In this document: positions 28,144 through 35,795 of the stretch, piece after piece
How the letters are laid out: the number at the start of each line of letters is the position of its first letter
Position numbering within the stretch: position 1 is the stretch's first letter
Assembly (NCBI GenBank): GCA_947626755.1
Contig: CANQTP010000005.1
Location: forward strand, 28,820-92,819
Source: an uncultured Clostridia bacterium
GTDB taxonomy: Bacteria > Bacillota > Clostridia > Oscillospirales > Ruminococcaceae
Length of the DNA: 64,000 bases
Direction: 5' to 3'
Made by a program: the position numbers and the translations under genes
Notes under the pieces: generated by a model
What the model was told of the DNA's origin: nothing
What the model saw: the letters and a program-made list of their open reading frames with translations, nothing else
Database searches by the model: none

Positions 28144-29016
28144 GTGGAAATAAGGAAAATACTTCCTGCCATATTGTGTGCCGCACTGATTATGTCAGCC
28201 TGCACAGGCAAGACAGCGGAAAGCGTTACACTAAGTCAGCAGGAAATGGAGATCAACGCCATAGCGGAGTGGTTCTCCGAGGGAATAACCGACAGCGAGG
28301 AATTTGAGGACTTGAAAAGCTATCAGTATTATGCGAGAGCGATCGGACTGGATAAGGACGCTTTCCTTTCAGCCGATATGTGGGAAGTGTTCTATAACGA
28401 GAACATCAACCTTAACCGCGATATAGACGAGAAAGCAGTATACCTTGTAAGGCTTGATCCGCATAAACTGATTGAAATATACGCCCAGAACAACAAAACC
28501 ACTGTCGAAAAAATCTGCAAGGAACTTTCGGTTACCCCCGAACAGCTATACTATAACTTCGGCTATACTGCCACGTCAGTCAGCTATACTTCAAATCACG
28601 AAAACTACAACGCCGCCTATTCCGATAAGGAAAACAACATCTTCGGCAAGGACAACGGCGAAAAGCGCGAAAAGGTGTTTTCAACGCACTTCCTTGTAGT
28701 TGACGTTTCGGATAACAATTCAGTTACATATAAATCGTCAATGCCAGAAATGGAGATACGTCAGCGCGATCTGCTGAAAGCTACCACCAAACCGTCCGCT
28801 AACTATTCCGATTATACGGAAGATGAAAGAAATGCCGCTTTTGTAGTGAACGGTATAGGTATCAGGCGCGTTATCCCTTTATCTATCCCAAACGGTGTTG
28901 CAAAGGCAACAGATACGGACGTGACGGTAATGTACTGTCAATCACCTTACTCATACGGCTGCACAGACAGCGACAAAGTTGTCATTCCCACCTCTGAAAG
29001 CGAGGTGTCCGAATAA
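28144..29016 (+). CDS. Lipoprotein, first gene of the second ICE
   Basis: A 290-residue secreted lipoprotein. GTG 28144 is chosen because AAGGAG lies eight bases upstream; a GTG at 28135 would abut the ribosome site. The signal peptide is ILPAILCAALIMSAC with lipobox MSAC; the cysteine is near residue 19. The mature part is acidic and Tyr/Asn-rich, with a HTH-like stretch (TTVEKICKELSVTPEQLYYN, near residue 115-135) that recalls a LysM- or sigma-like fold but is not assigned. The stop overlaps the next ATG (TAATG). Possibly a surface component of the mating apparatus. Family not recognised. Confidence 0.75.
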   Translation: MEIRKILPAILCAALIMSACTGKTAESVTLSQQEMEINAIAEWFSEGITDSEEFEDLKSYQYYARAIGLDKDAFLSADMWEVFYNENINLNRDIDEKAVYLVRLDPHKLIEIYAQNNKTTVEKICKELSVTPEQLYYNFGYTATSVSYTSNHENYNAAYSDKENNIFGKDNGEKREKVFSTHFLVVDVSDNNSVTYKSSMPEMEIRQRDLLKATTKPSANYSDYTEDERNAAFVVNGIGIRRVIPLSIPNGVAKATDTDVTVMYCQSPYSYGCTDSDKVVIPTSESEVSE

Positions 29017-31241
29017 TGTTAGGCGATGATGCAAATGTAGTTTTTGTCGAACTTTTAAAGCAACTGCTTGAAATTTTACGCAATATAAGCAATTCAAACA
29101 GCAAACAGCCCAAGGTCAAAAACAAAGCACCAAAAGAACCGAAAGCCAAGTTTGGAAAGCTGTCAAAAAAGGATTTTGAGAAGCTGAAAAAGTCAGGAAC
29201 CAACTTCCAGTATGTAGCTATCCCAAAGGATAAGATCGGAGAACTTGAAAAGACTGTTAAGGATATAGGCGGCGCGTTCTTTACTGCCAAGCTCAATGAC
29301 GGAAACAATACGGTAATAGCCGTTCCCGACAGATATATGAACGAAGTAAATGCCGCATTGAAACATATCACGGCAGAACAGCTTAAAAACGATCCCACTT
29401 CACTTGTTATCAAGGACGGGAAAGACAAAATCCCCGAAGAAGATATAGGGCTTACAACGGAAGTGTTGCGAAGTCACGACATTCCTGTTTACACATTCAA
29501 GTCGGCAGACGGTTCATATATGAATATCGTGCCATCAGAATTTGACGGGCAGTACGAAAAAGCACTTGCTGAATGTAAGGAACTGAAAAAGCAGCTTGAA
29601 AATATCGAAGTTACAAGGTATGAACAGACTGCTCCCCTTGACGCTCTTGACAAAATCGCCGAGAAAGTTACGTTGGAGGAAGCACAGGAACTCTCCGAAG
29701 CGGCACGCCTTAACGGTCTTGATATTCAGTTTGCAAAGACAGACGATAACGGAACTGCTATACTCTATCCTGCTGAAATCAAGGACGAGGTTAAAAAACT
29801 AATGGACGAATACCTTGCAGACTTGAATGAAAGCGAAAAATATCTCATTGATATATCCAATAACACTGTTACAATGGATATAAACGAACTCGTCAAAGGA
29901 GAGGACGAAAGCTCATATTTTGTCCGCGTTCCGAATACCGCAGGAAAAGACTATCTGAATATCAAGAAATCGGACGTGGAGGTTATTAATGACGGAAAAA
30001 CTCTCCAAATGGAACTTAATGCGGATAAGCAATACCTCATATATGATGAAAACAAACAGCTAAAATCATCACGATCGGGCAGCGATCTTTCCGCTTGCTA
30101 CAATACCAAGCATAAGCACATTGACAGCAATACAAAGGTTTATCAGTCCGGCAACGATCTAAGGCGAATTGATCTGTACAATAAGGAAGAAAATAAACTG
30201 ATAAGCCTGTCACTAAGCAATGCCAACGAAATACGAGCAGAACTTCTGAAACAGAATATCCCTCCGAAAACCGTAAATAATCTGCTTGCCGATATTTCAA
30301 AAGAAATGCCCGAAAATTTCAAGGATATTTTCGGCAGAACATATGAAAAGCGCGAGATAGTCTATGCAGATGTTCCGAATATAGGCGAATATCTTGCACA
30401 GTCACAGCTTTCACAGCAGCTTGTCGGCACAGCACAGTGTTTTGATGAACTTCCGCAGGACAGCGGTTCAAAGTGCTGCATATTTGATAAAGCGGAAAAT
30501 AAATATGCTGTTCTGCCCGTTCTTCCAAAACTTGAAATAATGGCAAAACTGTCCGAAATGGGATATGGCGAAATGTCAGCAAAGGTAATTGCCGATAAGA
30601 TCATAAGCAGCTATAATGAAAAGGATATTGAAAAAGTCAGCGAACAGGAGCAGAAAATGCCCGTTCCCGAAACAAAGACCTTTGAAACGACCAATCCCGA
30701 ACTGCAAAACTTCCTTTATCAGAAAACAGGCGACAGCGTTATACTTGTTCAGGAGAACGAGGATAACTTCAAGTATATGGAGATAGACAAAGGTATGAAC
30801 CGAATAGATATTGAAAAGTCGCTGATAGAAAACTTCGATATAAAGGACGATATATCGGCAGCCGAAATTCTGAAAGGACTTTCAAAGGAAGATATTTTCA
30901 AAATCCCCTCTCCCATTGAACTCAAAAACGGCATATCCGTGACATCACTGTCTACAAACTGCATTGAAATAGCCAACGGCGAAAAGTCGGCGATCCTGCC
31001 AAAGTCAAGAATGGATAGCAAGATACTGTCCGATATGGGCATTTCAGAGGAAGATAAACAGTCGATCATAAAATCCTTTGACAAAGCCGAAAAAGCCGCC
31101 GAAAAGCCGAACAAACAGACTTTGCAGGAACTGAAAAATTCCGCAAAGGAAGATCGGGAAAAGATCAATGCGGAAAAAGGAGCAGAAAAAGGAACAGAAA
31201 AAGAAAGTCCTGCCGTACCTACATCAGAAAATGAAAGGTAG
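29016..31241 (+). CDS. PcfB/DUF3801-type fusion protein
   Basis: A 741-residue protein. Residues about 40-135 match the PcfB/DUF3801 core (FGKLSKKDFEKLKKSGTNFQ, then IGGAFFTAKLNDGNNTVIAV). Several related segments of the same alpha/beta size follow (for instance VYTFKSADGSYMNIVPSEFD near 165 and NGLDIQFAKTDDNGTAILYP near 235), then a basic Ala/Lys/Glu-rich tail. It directly precedes virD4, as PcfB does in the left ICE, where the protein is only 158 residues. Role inferred: coupling-protein partner with extra binding modules. Confidence 0.7.
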   Translation: MLGDDANVVFVELLKQLLEILRNISNSNSKQPKVKNKAPKEPKAKFGKLSKKDFEKLKKSGTNFQYVAIPKDKIGELEKTVKDIGGAFFTAKLNDGNNTVIAVPDRYMNEVNAALKHITAEQLKNDPTSLVIKDGKDKIPEEDIGLTTEVLRSHDIPVYTFKSADGSYMNIVPSEFDGQYEKALAECKELKKQLENIEVTRYEQTAPLDALDKIAEKVTLEEAQELSEAARLNGLDIQFAKTDDNGTAILYPAEIKDEVKKLMDEYLADLNESEKYLIDISNNTVTMDINELVKGEDESSYFVRVPNTAGKDYLNIKKSDVEVINDGKTLQMELNADKQYLIYDENKQLKSSRSGSDLSACYNTKHKHIDSNTKVYQSGNDLRRIDLYNKEENKLISLSLSNANEIRAELLKQNIPPKTVNNLLADISKEMPENFKDIFGRTYEKREIVYADVPNIGEYLAQSQLSQQLVGTAQCFDELPQDSGSKCCIFDKAENKYAVLPVLPKLEIMAKLSEMGYGEMSAKVIADKIISSYNEKDIEKVSEQEQKMPVPETKTFETTNPELQNFLYQKTGDSVILVQENEDNFKYMEIDKGMNRIDIEKSLIENFDIKDDISAAEILKGLSKEDIFKIPSPIELKNGISVTSLSTNCIEIANGEKSAILPKSRMDSKILSDMGISEEDKQSIIKSFDKAEKAAEKPNKQTLQELKNSAKEDREKINAEKGAEKGTEKESPAVPTSENER

Positions 31242-33422
31242 GTGTTCGGTTTGGCAAGCAATATGGGAACTCCGAAAAAGAAAAACAGCTATGAACTCAT
31301 ATTCTATATCGCCGCTGCCGTTCTCGTCATAGTGATATGCACTTGGTTCGGGTATATTCTCGAAGATAACACTTCCAAAAAGGGAATACAATGGTTAAAA
31401 GCATTGAACTCAATGACCGACTATCTGAATATATCATCATTTATCGGTGCTTTTGGCAAGGTGTTCAGCGGAAACGGCACAGCGAAGAAAGGCTTGATAG
31501 TCGGTTTTATGGGCGGTATGCTGATAATCCTATGGAAGTTCGCAGGAAACGGCAAACGCTATCACAGGCGCGGTTCGGAACACGGTTCGGCACGTTGGGG
31601 CAATCAGCAGGAAAAGAACATTATAGCAGATACATATGATTTTTACAATAACGTCATAGCCGCGTCAGATGTATTTCTTGTGCTTGACCGAAAGAAACGT
31701 GATATGAACGCCGAAAAAGCCGAACAGAATAACAAAAAATCAAAACTTTTAGACAGGATAATCAGACCGAAGCCTAAAAATTCCCCAATGGGGAATTTCC
31801 AAAAAAAGACTGCTGCACCTAAAACAGATGAATTTGAGGACAAAGAACAGCTTACTGTCAAAGCGGTAAAAGATATGCGGAAAGAAACCGCCAAGATAAA
31901 GCCAATGCTTAATCTGAATATGATAATTTTAGGCGGTTCGGGAACAGGTAAATCCCGTTTCTATGTAAAACCTAATCTTATGCAGTGCAACACTTCTTTC
32001 GTTGTAACAGATCCGTCAGGCGAACTCTTGCAGTCCTGCGGAAAAATGCTTGAACGCAAGGGGTACAAGATAAAGGTTTTCAACATAAACGATATGAAAC
32101 ATTCCTCAAACTACAATCCGTTTCACTATCTGAAAGACAATGACGGGAGCATTAACAGCAATAATGTTATCAAGATGATAAACACCTTTATGCTTAACAC
32201 CAAAGAGGAGGGCGCAAGCGGCGGAGATCAATTCTGGACAGATGCCACAAGGCTTTTGCTGTCTGCACTATGTTTTCTGCTTGTGGAAGTCGGTGACGAG
32301 GAAGAACAGAATTTTTCTGCGGTTCTTGACCTGATACACAAAGCCAAGGTAATTGAGGGCAAAGAGGAGGAAAAGTCCGACCTTGATCTTATGTTTGATA
32401 AACGGCAGGAAGCCGATCCGAACGCTTTATCGGTTCAGTATTATGCCGAGTTTAAACAGGCAGCAGGAAAAACAATGCAGTCTATTCTGATTTCCACAAC
32501 AACGAAATTACAGCATTTCAAACTGGAAGATGTGCGGAACTTGACGTTTACGGACAATATACACCTTGAAACTCTGGGAGATGAATTGACAGCGTTATTC
32601 ATCATAATTCCGTCAACGGACACAACGTATAACTTCCTTGCGGCTATGATGTACACACAGCTTTTCGATACACTGTATAACAGAGCGATCACGCATTATC
32701 ACGGCAGACTTAAATATCACGTTCGCTGTCTGCTTGACGAATACGCGAATATCGGCAAGATACCCGAATTTGACAAGGTGCTTGCAACTTGCCGTAAGTT
32801 TGAAATTTCCGCAGTTATCATCTTGCAGAACCTTTCACAATTGAAACGGCTTTATGAAAAGTCGTGGGAAGAACTTCCGGGCAACTGCGACACAATGATA
32901 TACTTAGGCGGCAAAGACCAATTTACAAACGAATACCTTTCAAAAGAGTTAGGCAAAGAAACCATAGATCAGCAGAGCATAAATCAGACCAAGGGAAAAC
33001 AAGGCAGCTCATCATATAACAACGCGATCTTAGGGCGTGAACTTGCCACGATTGACGAACTTGCGACTATGGACAATAACGACTGTATCGTAATGGTAAG
33101 AGGACTACACCCGTTTTTCACGGCAAAATTTGATATAAGTAATCACCCAAGATACAGTATGCTTGACGAAGCCGACAAGGAAAACAACACATATTACCTT
33201 GAAGAAAACATCAGGACAACGCCCGAAACAGAGTACATTGACTTTTCAAGCCTTTATGATGACGGAATTATCTCACCCGACAGCGCGATCGAGATCAACT
33301 ACATCACAAGCGACAATGAAGTTATCAAGTCAACAGCCGACCTTATGAACGATATTCCTGATGAAATAATGGAGAAATTCAGCGATATATCGGGCATATA
33401 TTCAATTCAGAGAAAGGAATGA
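31242..33422 (+). CDS. VirD4/TraG type IV coupling protein
   Basis: About 726 residues. Start is uncertain: GTG 31242, TTG 31251 (better spacing from AGGTAGG) or ATG 31263. N-terminal helix LIFYIAAAVLVIVICTWFGY, a second near residue 88, GSARWG near 125, Walker A ILGGSGTGKSRFYVKP near 230, Walker B LLDEYANIGKIPEFDK near 497, followed by AVIILQNLSQLKRLYE. Compared with the left VirD4 (595 residues) there is an added charged linker of about 90 residues before Walker A, and it contains the NSPMGNF palindrome insert. A small gene follows directly. Confidence 0.95.
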   Translation: MFGLASNMGTPKKKNSYELIFYIAAAVLVIVICTWFGYILEDNTSKKGIQWLKALNSMTDYLNISSFIGAFGKVFSGNGTAKKGLIVGFMGGMLIILWKFAGNGKRYHRRGSEHGSARWGNQQEKNIIADTYDFYNNVIAASDVFLVLDRKKRDMNAEKAEQNNKKSKLLDRIIRPKPKNSPMGNFQKKTAAPKTDEFEDKEQLTVKAVKDMRKETAKIKPMLNLNMIILGGSGTGKSRFYVKPNLMQCNTSFVVTDPSGELLQSCGKMLERKGYKIKVFNINDMKHSSNYNPFHYLKDNDGSINSNNVIKMINTFMLNTKEEGASGGDQFWTDATRLLLSALCFLLVEVGDEEEQNFSAVLDLIHKAKVIEGKEEEKSDLDLMFDKRQEADPNALSVQYYAEFKQAAGKTMQSILISTTTKLQHFKLEDVRNLTFTDNIHLETLGDELTALFIIIPSTDTTYNFLAAMMYTQLFDTLYNRAITHYHGRLKYHVRCLLDEYANIGKIPEFDKVLATCRKFEISAVIILQNLSQLKRLYEKSWEELPGNCDTMIYLGGKDQFTNEYLSKELGKETIDQQSINQTKGKQGSSSYNNAILGRELATIDELATMDNNDCIVMVRGLHPFFTAKFDISNHPRYSMLDEADKENNTYYLEENIRTTPETEYIDFSSLYDDGIISPDSAIEINYITSDNEVIKSTADLMNDIPDEIMEKFSDISGIYSIQRKE
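31780..31796 (+). repeat. ATTCCCCAATGGGGAAT palindrome, copy 2 (inside virD4)
   Basis: In frame inside the coupling-protein gene, read as K-NSPMGNF-Q, within a charged linker between the membrane part and Walker A. Confidence 0.9.
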
Positions 33423-33427
33423 TCAAT

Positions 33428-33604
33428 TTGATTTCAAAAAATGACGTAAAAGTAATATCATCAGTCCTTGAAAAAGGAAATGATGTTCTCATACGGAAAT
33501 GGAAAGACAAGATAATGATACTTGAACAGTGTCCAAAAATAGTTAAAGAAATTAATAATGATCGGTGTACCGAACGGCGGTGCATAACAGCTAAGGAGCT
33601 ATAA
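33428..33604 (+). CDS. Small protein between virD4 and pilin gene
   Basis: A 58-residue protein, ISKNDVKVISSVLEKGNDVL..., from TTG 33428 (AAAGGA eight bases upstream); an ATG at 33419 overlaps the virD4 stop but sits too close to that site. The body resembles short ICE proteins with the pattern xxDxKxIxxVLxKGNxVxI, family name unknown to me. The last 15 residues (CTERRCITAKEL end) are read from the structured repeat 33565-33642, and the stop codon (33602-33604) falls inside the left arm of that terminator stem. Confidence 0.5.
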   Translation: MISKNDVKVISSVLEKGNDVLIRKWKDKIMILEQCPKIVKEINNDRCTERRCITAKEL

Positions 33605-33642
33605 GCGCATTAAATTCAGATGTGCTTACAGTTCCTTTTTTT
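33565..33642 (+). promoter_or_regulatory. Structured terminator RNA, copy A
   Basis: Hairpin 1 is GTACCG-AACGG-CGGTGC (one wobble). A spacer ATAACAGCT leads into a long terminator: AAGGAGCTATAAGCGCAT pairs with ATGTGCTTACAGTTCCTT (18 pairs, two wobbles, one mismatch), then seven T's. The first 35 bases are almost identical to copy B, while the terminator arms differ in sequence but keep pairing. Confidence 0.7.
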
Positions 33643-33748
33643 GACTGTCACACAAAAATATTGTCCGACTCAGCGAAAAACCAATTGATGAAAAAGAGCG
33701 CTCAGAGTGTTCGGATAGTATTGTGATTTTACATATACAATCTTTTTG

Positions 33749-33820
33749 GTGTACCGAACGGCGGTACATAACAGCTAAGGAGCTAACGGCGTAATTAATA
33801 CGCTGATAGCTCCTTTTTTT
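33749..33820 (+). promoter_or_regulatory. Structured terminator RNA, copy B
   Basis: GTACCG-AACGG-CGGTAC hairpin, ATAACAGCT spacer, then AAGGAGCTA / TAGCTCCTT with inner GCGTA / TACGC and seven T's. It lies 184 bases after copy A and 115 bases before the pilin gene ATG. The 330-base interval 33605-33934 holds these two elements and no clear gene. Confidence 0.7.
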
Positions 33821-33934
33821 GTTATCACAGCCTTTATTCCCCGAAAATCGGCAGAAAATGATTAACTTGTGCTCGGAATTTATCGGGAAAAAGGCTTTGA
33901 TATAAATATTAATTTTTTAAGGAGGTTCATTAAA

Positions 33935-34336
33935 ATGAACAAATTTACCAAGGCACTTGATACAGCGCAGGAAAAGATCGAGAGAGCAGAAGCAAAGGCA
34001 TTACTTGCTGCGGCAAATGCCACGGGCAGACTGATGAACACGAAAGTCGGAAAGGCAATGCTTGTTGTGCCGTCAGCCATAACAGCCTGCACAATCACAG
34101 CATCAGCGGAAGATGCCACAGCACAGGGAATGATCGACGGAATAATGGGTATTCTCGGTCCGGGGGTAATCGGTCTTGGAACGCTTGTTGCCATTGTCGG
34201 AGGTATTCAGACAGGCGTAGGCTTTAAGGACGATAACGCAGACGGTAAGACAAGAGGATTCCAGACACTGATCGGCGGCGCGATAATCGCGGCAGTAGGC
34301 GCACTTGTTCCCTCAACAATATCTTTGGGCGGTTAA
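33935..34336 (+). CDS. Maff2-like / VirB2-like pilin protein
   Basis: A 133-residue membrane protein. ATG 33935 has AAGGAGG ten bases upstream; an in-frame ATG at 33869 lacks one. Residues 1-45 are an amphipathic, Lys/Ala-rich leader, then a hydrophobic signal-like segment AMLVVPSAITACTITASAED, then two helices (ILGPGVIGLGTLVAIVGGI; LIGGAIIAAVGALVPSTISL) around GVGFKDDNADGKTRGFQ. The two-helix part parallels the 71-residue Maff2 of the left ICE; position between virD4 and the VirB6-like gene is the same. Likely the pilin-like subunit of the channel, here with a long N-terminal leader. Confidence 0.8.
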   Translation: MNKFTKALDTAQEKIERAEAKALLAAANATGRLMNTKVGKAMLVVPSAITACTITASAEDATAQGMIDGIMGILGPGVIGLGTLVAIVGGIQTGVGFKDDNADGKTRGFQTLIGGAIIAAVGALVPSTISLGG

Positions 34337-34356
34337 AGCCGTGAAAAGTAATTTTG

Positions 34357-34395
34357 CAAAGCAGACGGCAGACGGCGTTCTGACTGTCTGCTTTG
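34357..34395 (+). terminator. Hairpin after the pilin-like gene
   Basis: A perfect 10-bp stem CAAAGCAGAC / GTCTGCTTTG with a 19-base loop and no T-run, 20 bases after the stop. It occupies the same place as the hairpin 12378-12401 of the left ICE and may set pilin mRNA stability. Confidence 0.6.
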
Positions 34396-34420
34396 GCAAA
34401 ATGCGAAAGGAGAGATCATA

Positions 34421-35257
34421 ATGGCAGAGCCGAGTTTTTGGCAGCAAGCGTTTGAAGATGTTGTAGGACTGATACAGACCGAAGCGGACGGATTCGCGTC
34501 CGTTCTTGACGTCCTTGTCAATTTCGATGTTGTTAATCAATGCGGTACGGCACTTGACGTATTCACGGCAGCAGGAACGGCATTAATGGCACTGTTTTTC
34601 TGTATGGAAGCCTTTAGCTATTGTGCCGCCGTGGACTTCAACGGCGGCATAGAGGGAGCATTGAGGATCGCTATGAAACTTGTAGTCAGCGAGATCATCA
34701 TACAAAATACGGGAAACATAGTCGGGGCAATATCGGAAGTTTTCAGATCGGTATCGCTGACATCATATACCGAAGCATTTTCGGGAATAAGCGCATCATT
34801 TGCCGCGGCAGCTACCGCAGGAGATGTAGACGGAGGACTTCTTGACCTAAATTACATATGTATGTCATTCCTGCTGCTTATTGTTTCGGTTGTCTTGTTT
34901 ATCCTGTTTTCAATGATAGTGATAACAATGTTAGGTGTTGTTTTTGAAACGGCGATACTTGTGGCTGTTTCTCCCGTTGCACTTTCAACGCTTGTGAACT
35001 CACAGGCGCGATCCGCAGGAATATCATTCATCAAGAACTTTGCAGCCGTTTCAATGCAGTGGGGCGTACTGTCTGTATGTTTCCTTGCGTATACCAAGAT
35101 AAGCACGGGGATCACGCTGTCATTTGCAGATCATTGTACAACGGGCGGTTTGCTGATAAACATAATGCAGTTTGCAACACCGCTTTTGTGCGTAGTAATG
35201 CTTGCAGTTACCGTTTCCAAGGCAAGCGAAGTTACAAAACGAGCGTTAGGAGGATAA
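34421..35257 (+). CDS. VirB6/TrbL-like conjugation membrane protein
   Basis: A 278-residue polytopic protein with hydrophobic segments near residues 45-65 (FTAAGTALMALFFCMEAFSY), 85-105, 140-175 (FLLLIVSVVLFILFSMIVIT), 178-195 and 245-265. The stretch FETAILVAVSPVALSTLVNS matches the conserved region of VirB6-like proteins in these elements (compare IEIYLYCSVAPIPFATM on the left). ATG 34421 follows AAAGGAGAGATCATA. Six bases separate it from prgI. Confidence 0.85.
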   Translation: MAEPSFWQQAFEDVVGLIQTEADGFASVLDVLVNFDVVNQCGTALDVFTAAGTALMALFFCMEAFSYCAAVDFNGGIEGALRIAMKLVVSEIIIQNTGNIVGAISEVFRSVSLTSYTEAFSGISASFAAAATAGDVDGGLLDLNYICMSFLLLIVSVVLFILFSMIVITMLGVVFETAILVAVSPVALSTLVNSQARSAGISFIKNFAAVSMQWGVLSVCFLAYTKISTGITLSFADHCTTGGLLINIMQFATPLLCVVMLAVTVSKASEVTKRALGG

Positions 35258-35263
35258 GCAGAA

Positions 35264-35683
35264 ATGATAAGAGCAGACATTCCGCAGGACGTTACCGAAT
35301 ACAAGGAGCAATTCTTTCTTGGAATGACAGGCAGACAGATAGCGTGCGTTGTTTTAATGCTGATACTTGCAGTAGGCACGTTTCTTTTGGGACGGAACTT
35401 TGTAACAACGGATATTCTCGTTTACCTTATAATCCTTGAAGTTGCTCCGCTTGCCGCAGTCGGTTTTCTGAAATACAACGGTATGGGGGTAGAAAAAATA
35501 GGAGTGAAAGTAAAGAATTTTTACTTTCATACCCAAAGACGAAAAATGGAGTATTTGCCGCCCGTTGTTGAGATACACGATACAGTACGCAGGATAAACC
35601 TTGAAATGATCGAAGCCGACCGTAAATCGGAACTTAAAGAACTGAAAAAAGCGGCTAAAACAAACAGAAAAAGAAAGAAGTGA
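35264..35683 (+). CDS. PrgI family conjugation membrane protein
   Basis: A 139-residue VirB3-like partner of VirB4 with two transmembrane helices (IACVVLMLILAVGTFLLG; ILVYLIILEVAPLAAVGFL) and a long basic C-terminus ending KKAAKTNRKRKK. N-terminus IPQDVTEYKEQFFLGMTGRQ is typical of PrgI. It follows the VirB6-like gene by six bases. A structured region of about 100 bases separates it from virB4, unlike the left ICE where the two overlap. Confidence 0.88.
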   Translation: MIRADIPQDVTEYKEQFFLGMTGRQIACVVLMLILAVGTFLLGRNFVTTDILVYLIILEVAPLAAVGFLKYNGMGVEKIGVKVKNFYFHTQRRKMEYLPPVVEIHDTVRRINLEMIEADRKSELKELKKAAKTNRKRKK

Positions 35684-35686
35684 TGA

Positions 35687-35795
35687 AATTTGAAAATAAA
35701 TTTTCAAATTACGAGTTTTGCTTTACGAACTGACGTTCGTAATTCGCTAAAGCGAACCGCAAAACATCGAAAGGAGGATTGCTTGCTTTGCAAGC
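35687..35795 (+). promoter_or_regulatory. Four-hairpin leader before virB4
   Basis: Perfect stem AATTTGAAAA/TTTTCAAATT (35687-35710). Then a three-way junction: outer CGA-GTTTTGC/GCAAAAC-A-TCG (35712-35769) enclosing TTACGAAC-TGAC-GTTCGTAA (35723-35742) and TTCGCT-AA-AGCGAA (35743-35756). Then AAGGAGG (35771-35777) and a last stem GCTTGC-TTT-GCAAGC (35781-35795) that contains the candidate TTG start of virB4 at its loop. Confidence 0.75.

Noticed and set aside
33645..33800. An open frame ending CTERRYITAKELTA through RNA copy B.
   Set aside because: It has no start codon or ribosome site; the likeness to the end of the small ORF at copy A comes from the shared RNA repeat.
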